A stretch of DNA of 64,000 nucleotides, from assembly GCA_902702965.1 (NCBI GenBank), contig CACRXP010000375.1, positions 547,952 to 611,951 on the forward strand, in the 5' to 3' direction. The translations under genes and the position numbers were made by a program. The stretch comes from Spirometra erinaceieuropaei (lineage: Eukaryota; Platyhelminthes; Cestoda; Diphyllobothriidea; Diphyllobothriidae). The notes under the pieces are model-generated. The model saw only the letters and a list, made by a program, of their open reading frames with translations. It ran no database searches and was not told the DNA's origin. This document shows, in pieces, positions 12,991 to 26,300 of this stretch; positions within the stretch are counted from its first letter, which is position 1, and each line of letters opens with the position of its first letter.

Positions 12991-13904
12991 TAGTGTGTCA
13001 CTTGCGAATGCGTCTCACTGTTGACAGCCTACACATAATGTCGACGCGTTCGCCTTCAATTTTCACCCCCTCCACGCACATTCTTACTCCGCATGGACCT
13101 ATCCGGTCACATGTTTACTTACATCAATGGTATTCACCGCAGTATTGATACACCTAAACTTCCTTCTTCATGTGCCAACGCTCCCATCCCTAGTCCAAAC
13201 AACTCCCTATTGACCAGCGCGCCCACCACCACCTGAAAACGGCAACACTCTGTAGCAGCTAAGCGGTGATGGTGTATGCTCAGTACGCCACAACTTCAGG
13301 GCATATCCCATGTTGGAAGAAGCGGGACGCCAGTTAAAGAGGAAAATGATTTATTTGTTCTGTACAGAATAATGAAGGGAAAGTGGCAACCTGACGAGGA
13401 TGCGTCCGGCTCCGCGGAGACGGCGTCCGCGAGAGCGAAGAGCCCTGTGTCGAGAAGGCCGGGCTGCAAAATTGTGGTGGCAAGTGGTTTACGCTAGTGT
13501 TCTGGCTGTTCCCGCATGTCTTACCAATCAGCGATTGTAGGTGCGTTGATTAGCTCCGAGTCCACGCGAGGGTAGTGGCAAGCCTTACATGATGCAGGCA
13601 GAGAATCGACCGAATGCGTGGTACAAACAATGAATTGCAACGAGACTACTTCAGAACCCATCCGACCTTCAAACTGTTCGATCCTGTCCAAATCAGTCGA
13701 CTCGTGCTCAAGAACCCTCCGTCAACTTCTCCATAGCGCCCTCTTTCACTTAGAGGGCGGCGATCGGCGCGGACTTTGTGGCGTACGGGGCATCGCCAGC
13801 AGTCCCCATGTTCGTGAAGTTAGAATCAATGAGCAAATATAAATGGAAGAGACTGCAGTGCGGCTGTTGAAACTCCAGATTACAACGGCTCCGAGGGTAC
13901 TCAG

Positions 13905-15125
13905 ATATTATTTTGGATTACCATGCAGCACGCCCGATCTGCCGGTCTGGCTTCATGGCCTGTTTTATCGTGTTGCGGTCAAATAAGTCTAGTGAGGGAC
14001 CTGCGACAGTGGCCTCCACGCCGGTGGTCCTTGCAACTCTTGCACTTATTTTAGCCGCCTTTGAACTACATGAGCGGATGGATTTACAAGTTGACGTAAA
14101 TAATGAACAAAGGGGGACCAAGAACTGAGCCTTGGAGAACACCGCTTTCAACGGCAACCTCCGTCGACTGCTGGTCACCAACATGGACAGTTTGACAAAG
14201 GTCAAATAGGAAGCTTTGAATCCATTTTATGTAGTTACATTTAAAGTCTGTTCGGCTCAGTTTGTGCAGAAGCCGCAGATGTTAAACACTATAAAATGCC
14301 CTATTAAAGTACATATAGACTACATGCAGCGCATTTCCCTTATCAACTGCCCGAGTCCAACGTCCCAAACAGTAGAGCGAGTTGGTCACACAAGACCTAC
14401 CACTACGGAACCCATGTTGCGCATCAAATAATATATTATGCTGCTCTAGGAAGCGCACTAGATCTCGCTTAATTATTCTTACCATGACTTTGAACGAGGC
14501 TTAGAAAAACATGGGCAATGTTTTGGCTAGTTCGGCACCGAGCCCCTTTCAGTAACTTTGGCGATATGTCGTCTGGACTTGGTCATTTCGACTCATTTAG
14601 CGTCATTAGCTCTTTGTGAGCAGTCGCCTCATCAAAAGATGCAGCCTCAAGTTTTGGAAGCTCATCAAGTCGTAGTTGGGTGGAGTAAATGCGTTTTCAC
14701 ACGGAAAGACGGATTTAAAAAATTGTGAAAGGTCCACAGCATTTTCTCCATCATCACTAATCTCTAGGTATCCGCTTGTCTTCAGGTGGGCGATTTAATC
14801 TCTGCTTCGTGGGCTGCTTCTTATGTAGCTGTAGAATAATTTCGGATTTTTCACAGCAAGATTCAGTAGGTCTTTTTCAAAAATTTGCCGTGTCCTGACT
14901 AATTTCCTCTGTGTTTTGTATCCGTTTATGGATACAGGATTCACATCAGTGAGAGATTTCTGTTACAATATCCGCCTTTTATCTACAACTTTTTTAAACG
15001 CCTGCGTCAGCCACCGGGGTCGATTGTTAAGCCTCTTCACTGAAAGCGCGCAGTGGTTTATCAGGAGAACATGTATTAATTCAGTAAACCATCTCGAAAT
15101 CCTACGCTACATATCCGCCTGAGAT
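13905..15125 (-). pseudogene. CR1-like non-LTR retrotransposon RT relic
   Basis: Minus-strand fragments follow LINE RT order. NRPRWLTQAFKKVVDKRRIL (near 15000) is followed by KLFYSYIRS, FFKSVFPCENAFTPPNYDLM, KGLGAELAKTLPMFF, then a clear block FLEQHNILFDAQHGFRSGRS (14282-14485). After that come LLHKLSRTDF, VESGVLQGSVLGPPLFIIYV (about 14100) and remnants. The catalytic block that should follow (usually with two aspartates, FADD) is not present: the sequence passes into a rearranged SSKAAKISAR-like stretch. Frameshifts and stops occur. The family call (CR1-like) comes from the look of the LFDAQHGFR and SVLGPLLF blocks. The endonuclease is not found upstream. Confidence 0.8.
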
Positions 15126-15474
15126 TGCTGCCAAAACACATGTGCTGACATCTGTGAATCTTAATGCTATGTGTACGTCATGAAACGTCTACCAGTAATG
15201 TATCAAGCAACGGAAAAAAATAGCATGACAAAGCTGCGACTACTGACGTGGTCAAAATCTCAATGCTTTGCTGCTCTTCAAAAAGAAGCATTGCATATAT
15301 TTAAATTGACTTAATTTATAAATGGTAACACTATTACACTTGCCCCCAGACTGCCAAATAAATAGTCAAACACCAGGAAGTCATCTTACAAACAATATCT
15401 TTCCCAGAAAAATGAAAAATTATAAGTAGAGTGCAAAACCTCTATGCATCGTTGTGAAGTGCGGTCAGAAGCGT

Positions 15475-16365
15475 TTAGAAAAACGGTTTCCTAAATTCAC
15501 ATGCTGGGGGATCCATTTTGATGAACATCACGCGCGTGAGTTTGGCACATTTGTGTATAGCCCATCTTGTCCACAGTGGCAGAGATAAGTATTCACGTAT
15601 TAATAGGCTTCTCAAAATGATTTTATCCAGATTCGGAAAATTCAGTTTTTCAACCTGGACTTTTGTTGTGCCAAGAAAAGTGCTTTTCAAAGCAACAAAT
15701 GCATCTGCGAGAAAGTCACTTATATTCCACATATATCTATTGAATCGAGGCTGGCCATCGGGGTTTAGCTGATCAACTGACTTCTAAAACACGCAACGTT
15801 ACATTAGAGGATGAGCTTGCATAAAATTAACATAACAGCAAAGGAACTTACATTTATGGAGAACATGATAGATATTGATGGAAATATACAGGAACAACTG
15901 AAAAGAGCGAATTCGTTTTCTGTGGATGCCTTCGGGACCGAACAACTCCGAACAATTGCCGGATCATGAACTTCGATTGAAAACGTCGTAAGATGTTCCC
16001 TCATGTACAGTGTTTTATGCTCCATTAGATGCACGGATTGCAGAAGTTGTTCGATAATTTGATGTAGACCTTCATCCTCGTTGTAGCGGCATTCATTTAT
16101 GTTGCCTATATAGTTAACACACTTTATTTAGAACATGCAATATTTATGCTCAAGTTTGTGTATGTCAATAAATGACAGGTAACTGTATTTATTCCAGCTG
16201 GTCTGCTTAGGAATCAAAGGAAAACACATGTAATTTGTCAACTACAAGGTAAAATATGACAGTCCGCATACGTCTCAATGTTTGCTTACCAAATATCCTC
16301 ATGAAAAACGCCCTGCATGCTTTGCCGTTGATTGCAAAGCATAACACTGCCAAAAGAATGGACAT
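15475..16365 (-). CDS. Gene A: putative secreted protein of an unrecognised three-exon family
   Basis: Three exons: 16290-16365, 15852-16105 and 15475-15783. Introns of 184 and 68 bp have GT-AG ends (GTAAGC/TATATAG and GTAAGTT/TGTTTTAG) in phases 1 and 0. The sum is 639 nt, giving 212 residues with no stop. Exon 1 codes MSILLAVLCFAINGKACR, a likely signal peptide cleaved near the end of the exon. Exon 2 carries NEC, RSC and FSCSC cysteines. Exon 3 has LNFPNLDKIILRSLL, a WTRWAIH block and DPPACEF near the C terminus. Phases, exon lengths and the L-x-F...W...F...P-x-x-C pattern match copies B, C and D. An in-frame ATG at 16416 would add 17 residues; the later start is preferred because it begins the hydrophobic segment, as in the paralogues. 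Function unknown; secretion is inferred. Confidence 0.75.
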
Positions 16366-16419
16366 CACTGTGTGATGTCTCCAACTACCAGAGCTTTTTG
16401 ACCTTTCTGCATGCATGTT

Positions 16420-19400
16420 TAATCAAATGCGAAAGCTAAAACTGAATTCTTCAATTTGCCTTAACGTTACAGCCTGTATGAATACTTAAAACTATAACCA
16501 AACCTATCTGCTCTTCACGCGGTTAAAGTAATTATGTCATTTGGATTCCATATGACCTGCTCTGCGCAGGGGGTGAGCGTGCTTTGGAGCAGTTTTGGTG
16601 AGAAAAGAGATCGTGCAACTTCGATTGGCAGTAGTTTATCCATTCAATCAGCTCAGTTGTCGTCATTGGACGGGCTTTCACCAAAACCATTTAGAAGACA
16701 ATTGCGCTGGACCATTCTAGTAATTAGTGTTATGACTGTTTGCAAATAATACTCCATAATCAAGGTAAGGAATGTGTAGAGTTGATCTCGTTCCTATTTC
16801 GGTATACTGAGTCTATTAGCCAATGGGGTTATTGTGTGATGTCAGGTTGTACGAAATCGTTGTTTTTGAGATGAACCCTTGAATTAAAGGTGCACTTAGA
16901 GGTGTCAGCCTAGATGATACCTCAATTTAGCCACATCATGTGTCAATGTGTATTGATGACCTCGAAAACACATCGAGAGGACGATTTCAGGTAAATCTTT
17001 TATGTCCTCCGATATCAAATGTATTTTGAGATATTTACCCTACCCGAACTGGTCTTTACCAAATGGGCTGGGCATGGGAGACTTTTAGGTAAGAAAAACC
17101 CTAAAACGAACATATTTCTCTATCCTATGTAGACATCGGGTTATTTGCCACCGTTGTATACCACAAAATTTTTTAAGGGTACACGATGATGCATAGTAGG
17201 TTCGGTAGAAATGATCAAAAAGCAAATTTAATGTACCTCTTCTTCAACATTTTGTGCGATGTGTGCATTCATCGCCCACATAAAACGTTTGTCTTTGTGC
17301 GCCTTCGTCCTGTTCAGTTCGCGATTTGTCTCAAAATAAGATCTCGAAAAAAGATGCGAGTACATTTTTGCATATATATTTTCCTCAGAAATGCGAATAG
17401 ACAACAAAATATCAATGAGAAGACAACAGCCCATTAATCTTTAAGACCGGATTTTAAACGTTTCGCTAAATTTTAACATTATTTCTCACGAATTGTATTT
17501 TTTTACTAAAAGGATGTGATGAGCTATGGCCAAAAAAGGAAAACTCATTAATATGATGTGCGTTGCTGTATTACTTTAAGTAAAAATCTTGTGCCGATCA
17601 TGTGCGTTGCTTTATTACTCGGACTATGTACAATGAATTTCTTGTCTTTCTATGATCTTCCCGCGTCAAGAAATGTAACGCAGCCGCTTACATTTTCACT
17701 TTTGGTCTAATTTCGCGAATTAGTGGTTGCTTTTTTTTCTCTTTCTCATCTGCCTCAGTGAAATCACTTTTGCGCGTATGAACAAACGCGCTTTTTTAAA
17801 ACCATTTAGGCTAATCAAGCAGACAACATTTATCTAGATTTAATTCTTAAAACTCGTTACAAACTGCACTTGATGTAAACTATAGGTCGAAATTTTTCTA
17901 TCAGACTAACTTGAGCAATCGCCAACTAATGCCCCGACGAAATTGGCCTAAGTGTATTTGCATACGAATATCGACAACGACGTCTTGACGAAATGTGTTT
18001 AAAGCAAGCAAGGACAGCAGAATTTACCGGAAACCTCCGCTAAGGATGTAAATGACAATGTGACATGGCAATCGAATAATGTGAACAATAATTCATGGCG
18101 GTTGCCAAATTATTCGGTAGGCCAGAAGTGTGATTTTTAAAAAAGTCACGTTTTGTGAATTTAATTGGAAAACTATAGAGAAGTGTTTAAGCATAAGCTG
18201 ATTTAAGGAGCCCTCAAACGGAGATTGAGCCTAAATCCAGTACTGAAGGAGACGTTCCGAAAGCCCGACTGACCGGTGTCATCAAAGATGGTTAGGCGCG
18301 GCAGTTTCGACGAATGTCTGCGGGGTTTATGGCGCCAGTTTGTCAGTCTCATTGCTGTGAATTCCCAAGAGACCGATCATCCCTCCGTATGATGCAAATG
18401 TGCACTGATACTGGCTGCAGTGGATGATTCTGGGCTGATTGCATCGAATTGTATGGTGATGGGTTGTTGGTGTTTATGGTAGAGGATTATCCGGGTGCAC
18501 AAGTAGGATTTACTGTCAAAATATTGTGGGTAACGTTTTTGTATAAACACCGCCCATTTCGTTTTTCTGGGTATGTCGTTGTTTTTGCAATACTGCTCTA
18601 CACATGAAGTTTGCGTTCGGCTTCACTGCCTCGCATTTGCTTGTTTCATCTATAACAGAGGCCTATAATTTTCGATGAAATACCCGATTAAACACAAATG
18701 ACACTATTACAAATAAGTCGTGCATTTTAAGTAGCTATTCATTAACTACTTAACTGTTTTGACCTATGTACAGTAATCCTACACCGAAAATAATGCGCTC
18801 CATTGTTATTTATGAATTTTGAATTCCACTAGGCATGTCGATTCAGTCAGAAAACACTGGTTTTGCGTTCACTAGCATTGCAAAATAATACAAAAATTTT
18901 CAGTATGTTTGGCTCCCTCGTACCTTTTTCACCGTTCTCGCTGACTGACATGTTCTTGGATGCCTGATCAGCTGCAAATTATATGCGGACAATTTGCTTA
19001 AACTACCTTATCTCTGAAACCCATGTATTGTTTATCTGTTGAATGGTCGCGCCTACTCCCCATTTATATGTTTCAGTATAACAAGAGGTTTAGAGGCACA
19101 GAAATAAATGTCTCACGTATTTTTGCTTTTTCTTTTCTTAAGTTGCCTACCACTAGCATGCCCCACCCGTAAAACCTCTCTCAGTAATTCCCTTGTATGA
19201 CAGGACTCTGCGGCCGACCGCTGATGTTTGGGTTCCTTTGCCCTACCGCTTTCCTATTGTGTTTTTCTATATGGAAGACTGCGTGTTTTTACTGCAGTAT
19301 CTCCTGAGTCGTTGAGATAATTTTATGCATTAGTCAAGTGTCACCATGTTCTCAGATTTTATGTGGAAAAAGGCACGAGCATGATAGTTTGCTGCGAGAT

Positions 19401-20150
19401 ATCTGATATGTAACGTTGGCTGTCTACGTCCTCGATGGTTAGGAGACAGGTCTGTCAATACTGTCCACATTTTGGAGGCTTCTGATGGTTTTGTCATGCG
19501 TAAACGGTTCACTCACGTAAGAGGGAGTGTACAAATTTCTACGGGATCGTTATCAAGCCCCTGCTGGGGCTGGTATACGACAGTCTCTTTTGCTGTGAGT
19601 CGATTCTGTTACGCGCATTCCAACATTGGATTTGCATCATTTGGGGTTCAGACAATTTCTTATTTTTAACTAGCACTGTGTTGATTTGCATGCTAGTGGC
19701 CTGCACATTTCTGGTTAGAGGCTCCACCGTAGAAATGACAAGACGATGGTCTTCTAGAAGTCAGCACATTCACCCTCCTTAGGTATTTGAAGCCAGAATA
19801 GTTACTTTTCTAAACGCAGATGTCGATCAAAAAGGCTAGTGTTGCGACAATTCGCACAGCAGTAATCAGATTACGAGGTGGTGAGCATAGGTAGCTTTCA
19901 AAAACTCCCGTCGGGCGAGTAAAATTATATGGGAGGGGGTCAGAAGTAAGAACACGTCAGTGATAGTGTTACCAGCGTGGGTGCATCCAAGTAGATATAT
20001 TTAGCAAGAAAATGCAGAAAGAGCGTTGACAGGGTGAAAACCATGTCTCATGCAGGCTTGCAGGGAGATGAGGCCATTCTTCATAGCTGTGGCGACTAAC
20101 AGTGCGTGAGCGATCCCATAAAATTTTGGTCGAAATTCTGAAATGTGGTT
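16420..20150. other. No supported gene
   Basis: AT-rich DNA with short open frames only. I saw no RT, GIY-YIG or splice-supported coding block. The upstream region of gene A (about 16366-16600, -) presumably holds its promoter, but no element can be named. Confidence 0.4.
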
Positions 20151-20168
20151 TCGATTAGGAAGGATTTT

Positions 20169-21029
20169 TTAGGTGGGGTTGTAAAACTGATTAGCTTGCA
20201 GCATATTCCTTTAACATTTCGGACTCATCGGGATGTCTGCTTTTGGATGCACGCCTTTCTGACCTTCTAGAGAAACCGTGATTTGCAAAAATTGACTACT
20301 TAAATAGCACGCATTTCTCATATTGATTTTCGTTGATCATTCAAATTCAAAAATATTTAAGCAAAAACGTGCACAAGAGTATGTTTTATTTTACTCGTTC
20401 GGTAGAAAACATGTTGACTTTATATTTTATACCCGATAAAGGGCATACTGATATTTCCTAAAGGTTTCTAATATAAAGATGTTTTTCAAGACTGTGCGAT
20501 ATCCATATACACAACATCGTACATGTCCGTTTAGTTAGGCTTCTCCTGATGTGAACAACACAGTCAGCATCCATTGCAAAATTTTATGTACTCTATATGG
20601 TATCCTCTTAAAGGCATAGAGGAATAGATAATTTTCCTTAAGCGGAAGGCACGCAAGTTGTAGACAGAAATCGCTAAACGCTAATGCAATGGCCCATCTG
20701 CCTCAAAATTATTCGAGAATTGGAAAACCAATTTTAAACCTGAATATACCATTTCTTCGGGTATAAAATATGAAATCAATACGATTTTCTACCGAACGAG
20801 TAAAATGCGGCATATTGCTGTTTACGTTTTGTATTAAATATATTTAAATTTGTATGATTAGCGAAAATCAATACGGAAAATGCATGTTACATAAATAGTC
20901 ACGTTTTATAGATCGCGATTTCTTTAAAAGAACAGAAAGGAGTGCATCCAAAAGCTAACATCTTGTTGAGTCCGAACTGCGTTTGGATTATGCTGAATGT
21001 TCGTCAGTCTTACAAGCCCACCTAAGTAA
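20169..21029. repeat. Foldback element with arms of about 280 bp
   Basis: The left arm 20169-20445 is matched by the complement of 20753-21029, with about 300 bp between. Matching blocks in order: TTAGGTGGGGTTGTAAAACT / TTAGGTGGGCTTGTAAGACT, CTTTTGGATGCAC (both arms), ATTGATTTTCG (both), and TTACTCGTTCGGTAGAAAA (both). No transposase frame lies in the loop. A single-arm relative lies at 42511-42710. It could be a non-autonomous foldback transposon or two inverted copies of one repeat. Confidence 0.75.
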
Positions 21030-21477
21030 TCCACCAACCGACCAATCGACCAACATTTCATGAGATTGGTCACGCACTGTAAGTACTCACACTCCCTGAA
21101 GTCACAATTTTAACTTTAGTTCAGTGCTTGGTAAGGCAGGAAGGCTCATGCACACACTTTCTTTGTGATATTGGATTTCGTTTAAGGGGGGTGGACGCGT
21201 AGGTATTGACGAGAGTGTTCAATCTGTTCCCGCAAAGTGGGTAACACATGGTCATAAAAGGGTCAGTGCTGCTCTGTGGCTGGCAAAGCAGCCTAAACGC
21301 GACGTTATCCTTGATGGCAACAGAAATCCCAGCATCTTGTTGCTTCGGTTACATTGTTATCTTCTGTGCCATAAATGATTGTCAATTGCACTCTTATTTA
21401 ACAACAATAACTGCAGATTTATACCTCCCATGCAATCAAGCATTTTAAATAAGGAAATTGGAAGAAGCCCCTGGATA

Positions 21478-21700
21478 TTAAAACGACGCTTGCGGTCGAT
21501 GATGGGAGATATGGAGAAAATCAGACGCCTTTAGAGTCCACTTATATGATGTCTTCGTTCTGTGTAACCACGAAATTAAGCAGGCCCATAGTACGAAGTC
21601 ATATAGTCCGCAAATTGACCTGAACTGAAATTCGGCCGGCTGGATTGTTACGATGCCTTTGAGAAAGCTACCTTCAAAAAACACCCTGCCAGTAATATTG
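21478..21700 (-). pseudogene. Possible decayed exon 3 of the secreted family (E)
   Basis: A minus-strand open frame reads NITGRVFFEGSFLKGIV, then AEFQFRSICGLYDF and ends RPQASF. This resembles exon 3 of gene C (NVVALTEVHYVYGSEQARGT, GLQFTSLTDV, NTPAVSC) in order and spacing, but the tryptophan block and final cysteine are not preserved. A TGA lies just upstream in frame and no good phase-0 acceptor is seen. Weak call. Confidence 0.2.
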
Positions 21701-23112
21701 GTGCTTTTTCATGTTTTCCATCCGATGCACTAAGCATGCATGATGTCCACTTCACAATACGCTCTCATATGTGTATGTTTATGTTTGATAAGATGAAATA
21801 CTTAACCAGGACATTCTTCATAGCTTATTGTACATTATAAAGGTTTACAGAGATTCTATATAAGCTTTGTATAAATAATATGCGCATTCATTTCGTGCGA
21901 ATGTCAATTGCATGCAAAATTCCATAAACGAAACATTTCCCGCCGATAGCAGCTACTTTCTCAAGCGCATGTGAGCGCCTTACCCTTAAAAATCCTTGCT
22001 GTCTAGCCATCAGCTGGAATGCGCTCAGTAAAAAAACTACATCCTCAGTATTAGTAGACAGTGTTATTTCTAAATGTGTTTATTCCTTTACGAGATGTAT
22101 TTTGGTTATCATCATTGGCTTTTGTTTTGTAGCGATTGCAAACCAGTGCGCGCTTTTCGAATTTAAAGTTGAAAGAAGGACATTTTTCATTCGAGTCTCT
22201 TCGTTGAAAACGACTGTCGTTTGAGACTTGGCAAACGCAATATCAACTTACAATTGGTGCAATATATGTTGATTGCAAGTATTTAGATACAGTTCTTATT
22301 AATCGACATATGTTTTTTTATTTTCATCCATTCGCGTTTGGTAATTGCGGACATTTTTTAGTACTGCACTTATTATAGCGCGGTTTTGCACATGACTTGA
22401 AAACATCGACTGTGGCCCTGCCATGCCGACTGAAATGCTTAACATGCAACCCTATAAAGCCCTAATCTCCTTTCTTTAATTTCCTATAACCCAGATTGTT
22501 GTCCACTCCGAGAGCGTAAGCATAAAAAATGATATTTCGTTTAACGCATAGCAACCGCGGGCAGTCTCATAATCTGACGACAATGCAACCGATTTTCAAA
22601 GGTTTAATCGGGTTTCTTGACAGGATCTGTATAATATAATTGATAACTTGTTGAAAGATAATAGGTCTGTCCAGAATATTAGATATTGGGGACGTCAAGA
22701 CCACGTGCGCAATCTGAACTCATTATTGAGGAGTCCAAAACCAAGTAAGCAATCTAAACCCTCAGTCGTCGATATCAAAATGGCCGTTAACTTAGTCTAC
22801 ACACGTACGTTAATCGTACGTGCGGAACCCTCACTGCCACAGTGTCGTCTTTATAAATTGTTAAAGAGTTCTGGGTAGATAAATCAAAAAACACTTTTAA
22901 TGATCATACATAGTCTTTTAGCGCAATTTATGTTTAGGAAACTTACTCAATATAGTGGAAAACCAAAACGAAAATTAACATCTATCTAAATCTCAGGCCA
23001 AAAGAATCTTTTATGTGTTTCTATCTGATCAGACATGTCATTAAGACGTAATCAGACGAACGCGACACAAGTAAATTAAAAAAAACGTATCCTACTGATA
23101 TGCAAACATTAC

Positions 23113-23363
23113 TATTATGATTAGAACGGAGCACGAAGATGATATCGGTCGGGTGACATTGTGATGGGCATCGGTATATTGATCAAGCTTGCAAGTAAAT
23201 GTCGAAGAGAAATTTTCACGTGTCCAGCCTGGTGTCAATCGCACGCGGTTCGAGTGGATTTCCTCAAGATTCGTTGCAGTTGCTACCTCGACGGAGTCTT
23301 CGGGTAAATGACAGCGCTCTTGACTGCGCACAACAAGGAATGCTTTATCAAGTCGCCGTTTAG
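23113..23363 (-). CDS. Possible exon 2 of a fifth family member (E)
   Basis: Minus-strand exon candidate between an acceptor (ATAAACAG, exon start 23363) and a GTAATG donor after 23113. Its length is 251 nt with phase 1 in and phase 0 out, against 254 nt in genes A, B and C. It reads KRRLDKAFLVVRSQERC, EVATATNLEEIHSNRV, FTCKLDQYTDAHHNV and SSSCSVLIII, giving three cysteines at roughly the family positions. No signal-peptide exon was found above it, and the exon 3 candidate at 21478-21700 is decayed. It may be a pseudogene or an unrelated exon. Confidence 0.3.
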
Positions 23364-23369
23364 CTGTTT

Positions 23370-26300
23370 ATAAGCAAGAGATACGAGGAAAACATCGGAT
23401 AGCATTGTTTGTAGGGTGGTGAACCGTGGCTACTAACGAGTTTGGCTGCAGGCATTTGACTTTTCGGGGGGGATGTCTAGGTTTTTAGCGCCCTAAGCTT
23501 TCGCCTCCCCCAAACCAGCAAAAGTTCGAAAAGCATTTGCGAAGCAGTCCTCATCGAAGATAAAGAATTTACGGTGGACAACGTGCAGGAATGACACCGC
23601 GGGCTTCTAAAAATGTGATCGCTGACCTAATTCCGTAAAGGCAATTTTGATATTTAGATAAGTTTGAGACATATGGGTCTTCATGTTCCGCACTTGACCA
23701 CTTGATGTTGCATTATCTAAATGACAGTCGCTTACGTTTTAATAGCATCTACCCTATATATTGACTATTGAATTCATGTGCAGTAAAGGCAAATAATCTT
23801 AATACTTTGTTAACGTGTGCCTTTACTTCCTCAATATGTTTTCTCACGAATGTGCTATTCTATAAAAATTATAGAGAAGGCTTCAAAATTCGTATCCGCA
23901 ACACCAAACAGAATGGCAGAAAATGCTCAAATTCTGCTTTGATGGCACCAAAATTATTTGATTAAAAAAGTAAAATTCTCTGCCAGAGTACCTCTAGGGG
24001 ATTCATAAAGTATTTTTGCAGCTGGCTAAAGGGCTTGCCCCATGACGACTGGGTGGAATCTGTTAATGCGGTTAATCATTGTAAAGCACTTTTAGCCAAT
24101 TTGACACCCCGTTCTTGTGTTTTTAGTGACGCAAACCACATTGACAAAGAAAATCATTGTCAAACCTTGATGAATTCGCCATTTGTGGTGTTGTATCCAT
24201 GGCAAACCACATCGAGCATATGCATGTGTTAATTACTTAATAAAAAGCATTTCTAATTTGACCTTTTTAGAGAACTAAACGAAGCGCATGACTTTGTTAT
24301 GCGCGTACATTCAGACAGCCCTGCAGACGGTCGCACATCGACGACATGTACACTGTTGATGGACTGCTCGGCAAACATTAGATCACCTGGAACCCGTATT
24401 TCTGGATAATGGGCTGCTTACGTTCCACTGGCATCGGTTTACCTCAGTGCCATCCAACGTACCCTCAGGTCAGTTACTGATTTACACGAAAATGTAACCG
24501 ACTGCACCAGACAACCAAAGGGAAATCGGTCAAAACTTAATTTGGCCCTTCTATTCTTACATATTCAATATACAGCACGTATGGTATTACATTTGGTTAA
24601 ATAACTTAAACCCCTATTGCTTTAATTAACAAAGATTCAGACGGGGACATAATTTTGTATATTTTATTAAAGATTCCTACACGTTATTAAGACATTTTGT
24701 GCTGAACACCAGCAGTAATTTAAAATCCTGTCACTTCAAGGCGATTGAATAGTTTTTCGTTCGCTCATGAGTGCCAATTGACAATTAAATGAAACGAAGT
24801 AACACCTGCTAGGACTGCAGTGACGAAAGGTATTAAAGCACAATTTAAGTATTTGCGCGACCTGCACTCATATCCGTGGACTGTGAAAGGTTGTACACCC
24901 AATACGCTTGTTTTTATCGATTTACGCAGTATGTGGATGTGTCAGTTGATAGTGATGTCGCATATTTATAAATAACTGCTCGGAAACAGCTTCAATTATT
25001 GATACGTACGCGCATCGAAGCATATTTCGATACGGTGTTGGCTGCCACATTGGCTGATTAAATGACAAGGAGCCAGCCACGGTCTCCTCATCAGTAAACA
25101 ACTTTCCGCATGTAATAAATACCTCTGCAGCATGGCCATAACCAGACGACCTTTAAAGTCCGTGGTAATGCTTATACCAAACATTATCCCTACTTGCTCA
25201 GCGTGAACCCTGTACTCGGGTACGTAGTAGATAAAGTAAGGCAATCTAGCGGAGTAACTTTTGATTTAAAACGAGTGAGTACAGTTTATAAATACTTAAC
25301 TTACACCATAGTAAGCTTATTTTGACGTTCTCTGTGTTAAACCTTCAGAAGAAGTCCGAACGGACATTCTTCACATTGCAGCCGTGACGCTGTAGTGACA
25401 CTCTCTCGCACTTTCAAATTATCCTAATAAAAGTTGTTTTTCCTGGAGATGGGACATCAGTTGCATAATTCTTGACAGAGGTTCACGGTTGTCACTGAGC
25501 AATTTCCAACTTCTTTGAAGCATATCACCTACTGTTTATATATTAATCTCTGAGGACGCGAGCGAAGCATGAACATTAAGTCGACTATTCTTTACTGTTT
25601 ACTCGAATATCCTGCGTCGAACTGAGAATTTCAAAAAAGTTTTCTCACAATCTTCTCGATACCAAGCACACTCTACGGCAGTCACGAAACGTTTGTCTGC
25701 ATACCCCTTTTTGCGCATTTCCGAAAACCAATAAACTCTGTCATTTTCAAAGAACTTTTGAAAAATGATAAAAAATGAATTATTTAAACTAGGTTTAAAA
25801 TCGCAATATCAGAAAAAAAAGTTGATTTGGAAGTACAAAAAAGAAAATGACAATATGTCGAATTTATTTTTTGAGGATAATGGCCATATCCCTAAAAATA
25901 CTTGTACACCTAAAAAGATAAATGTGCAGAAGAATTTAAGCATAAGCATATAGGTTCACGACCATACGTTTTGTCACTTGCATTGTAAGGCACGATAGGA
26001 AGTTTCACTGAATACATGCTGGTACTGAGTTAAAAGATGAACCTACATTTTGCAGTAAATCGCTTCGGCTGGCACGGAATTTCTTACTGGAAAATAGTTA
26101 TCATTTCCGGGGTGTCGCATTGCAGTGATTTTCGTCTTTCGAGAAAACTGCAAAAACTGTTTTATTGCCAATTTAAAGTTTTGATACTGAATGTTACTTA
26201 TTCCGACGAGATTCCGTCCTAAGACTTGCGGATCCCACCTTCAAGCCTTGAATGTTAGGCGATACTGAGCCCTTTTTATTTGAAATTCGTTATAGCAGCC

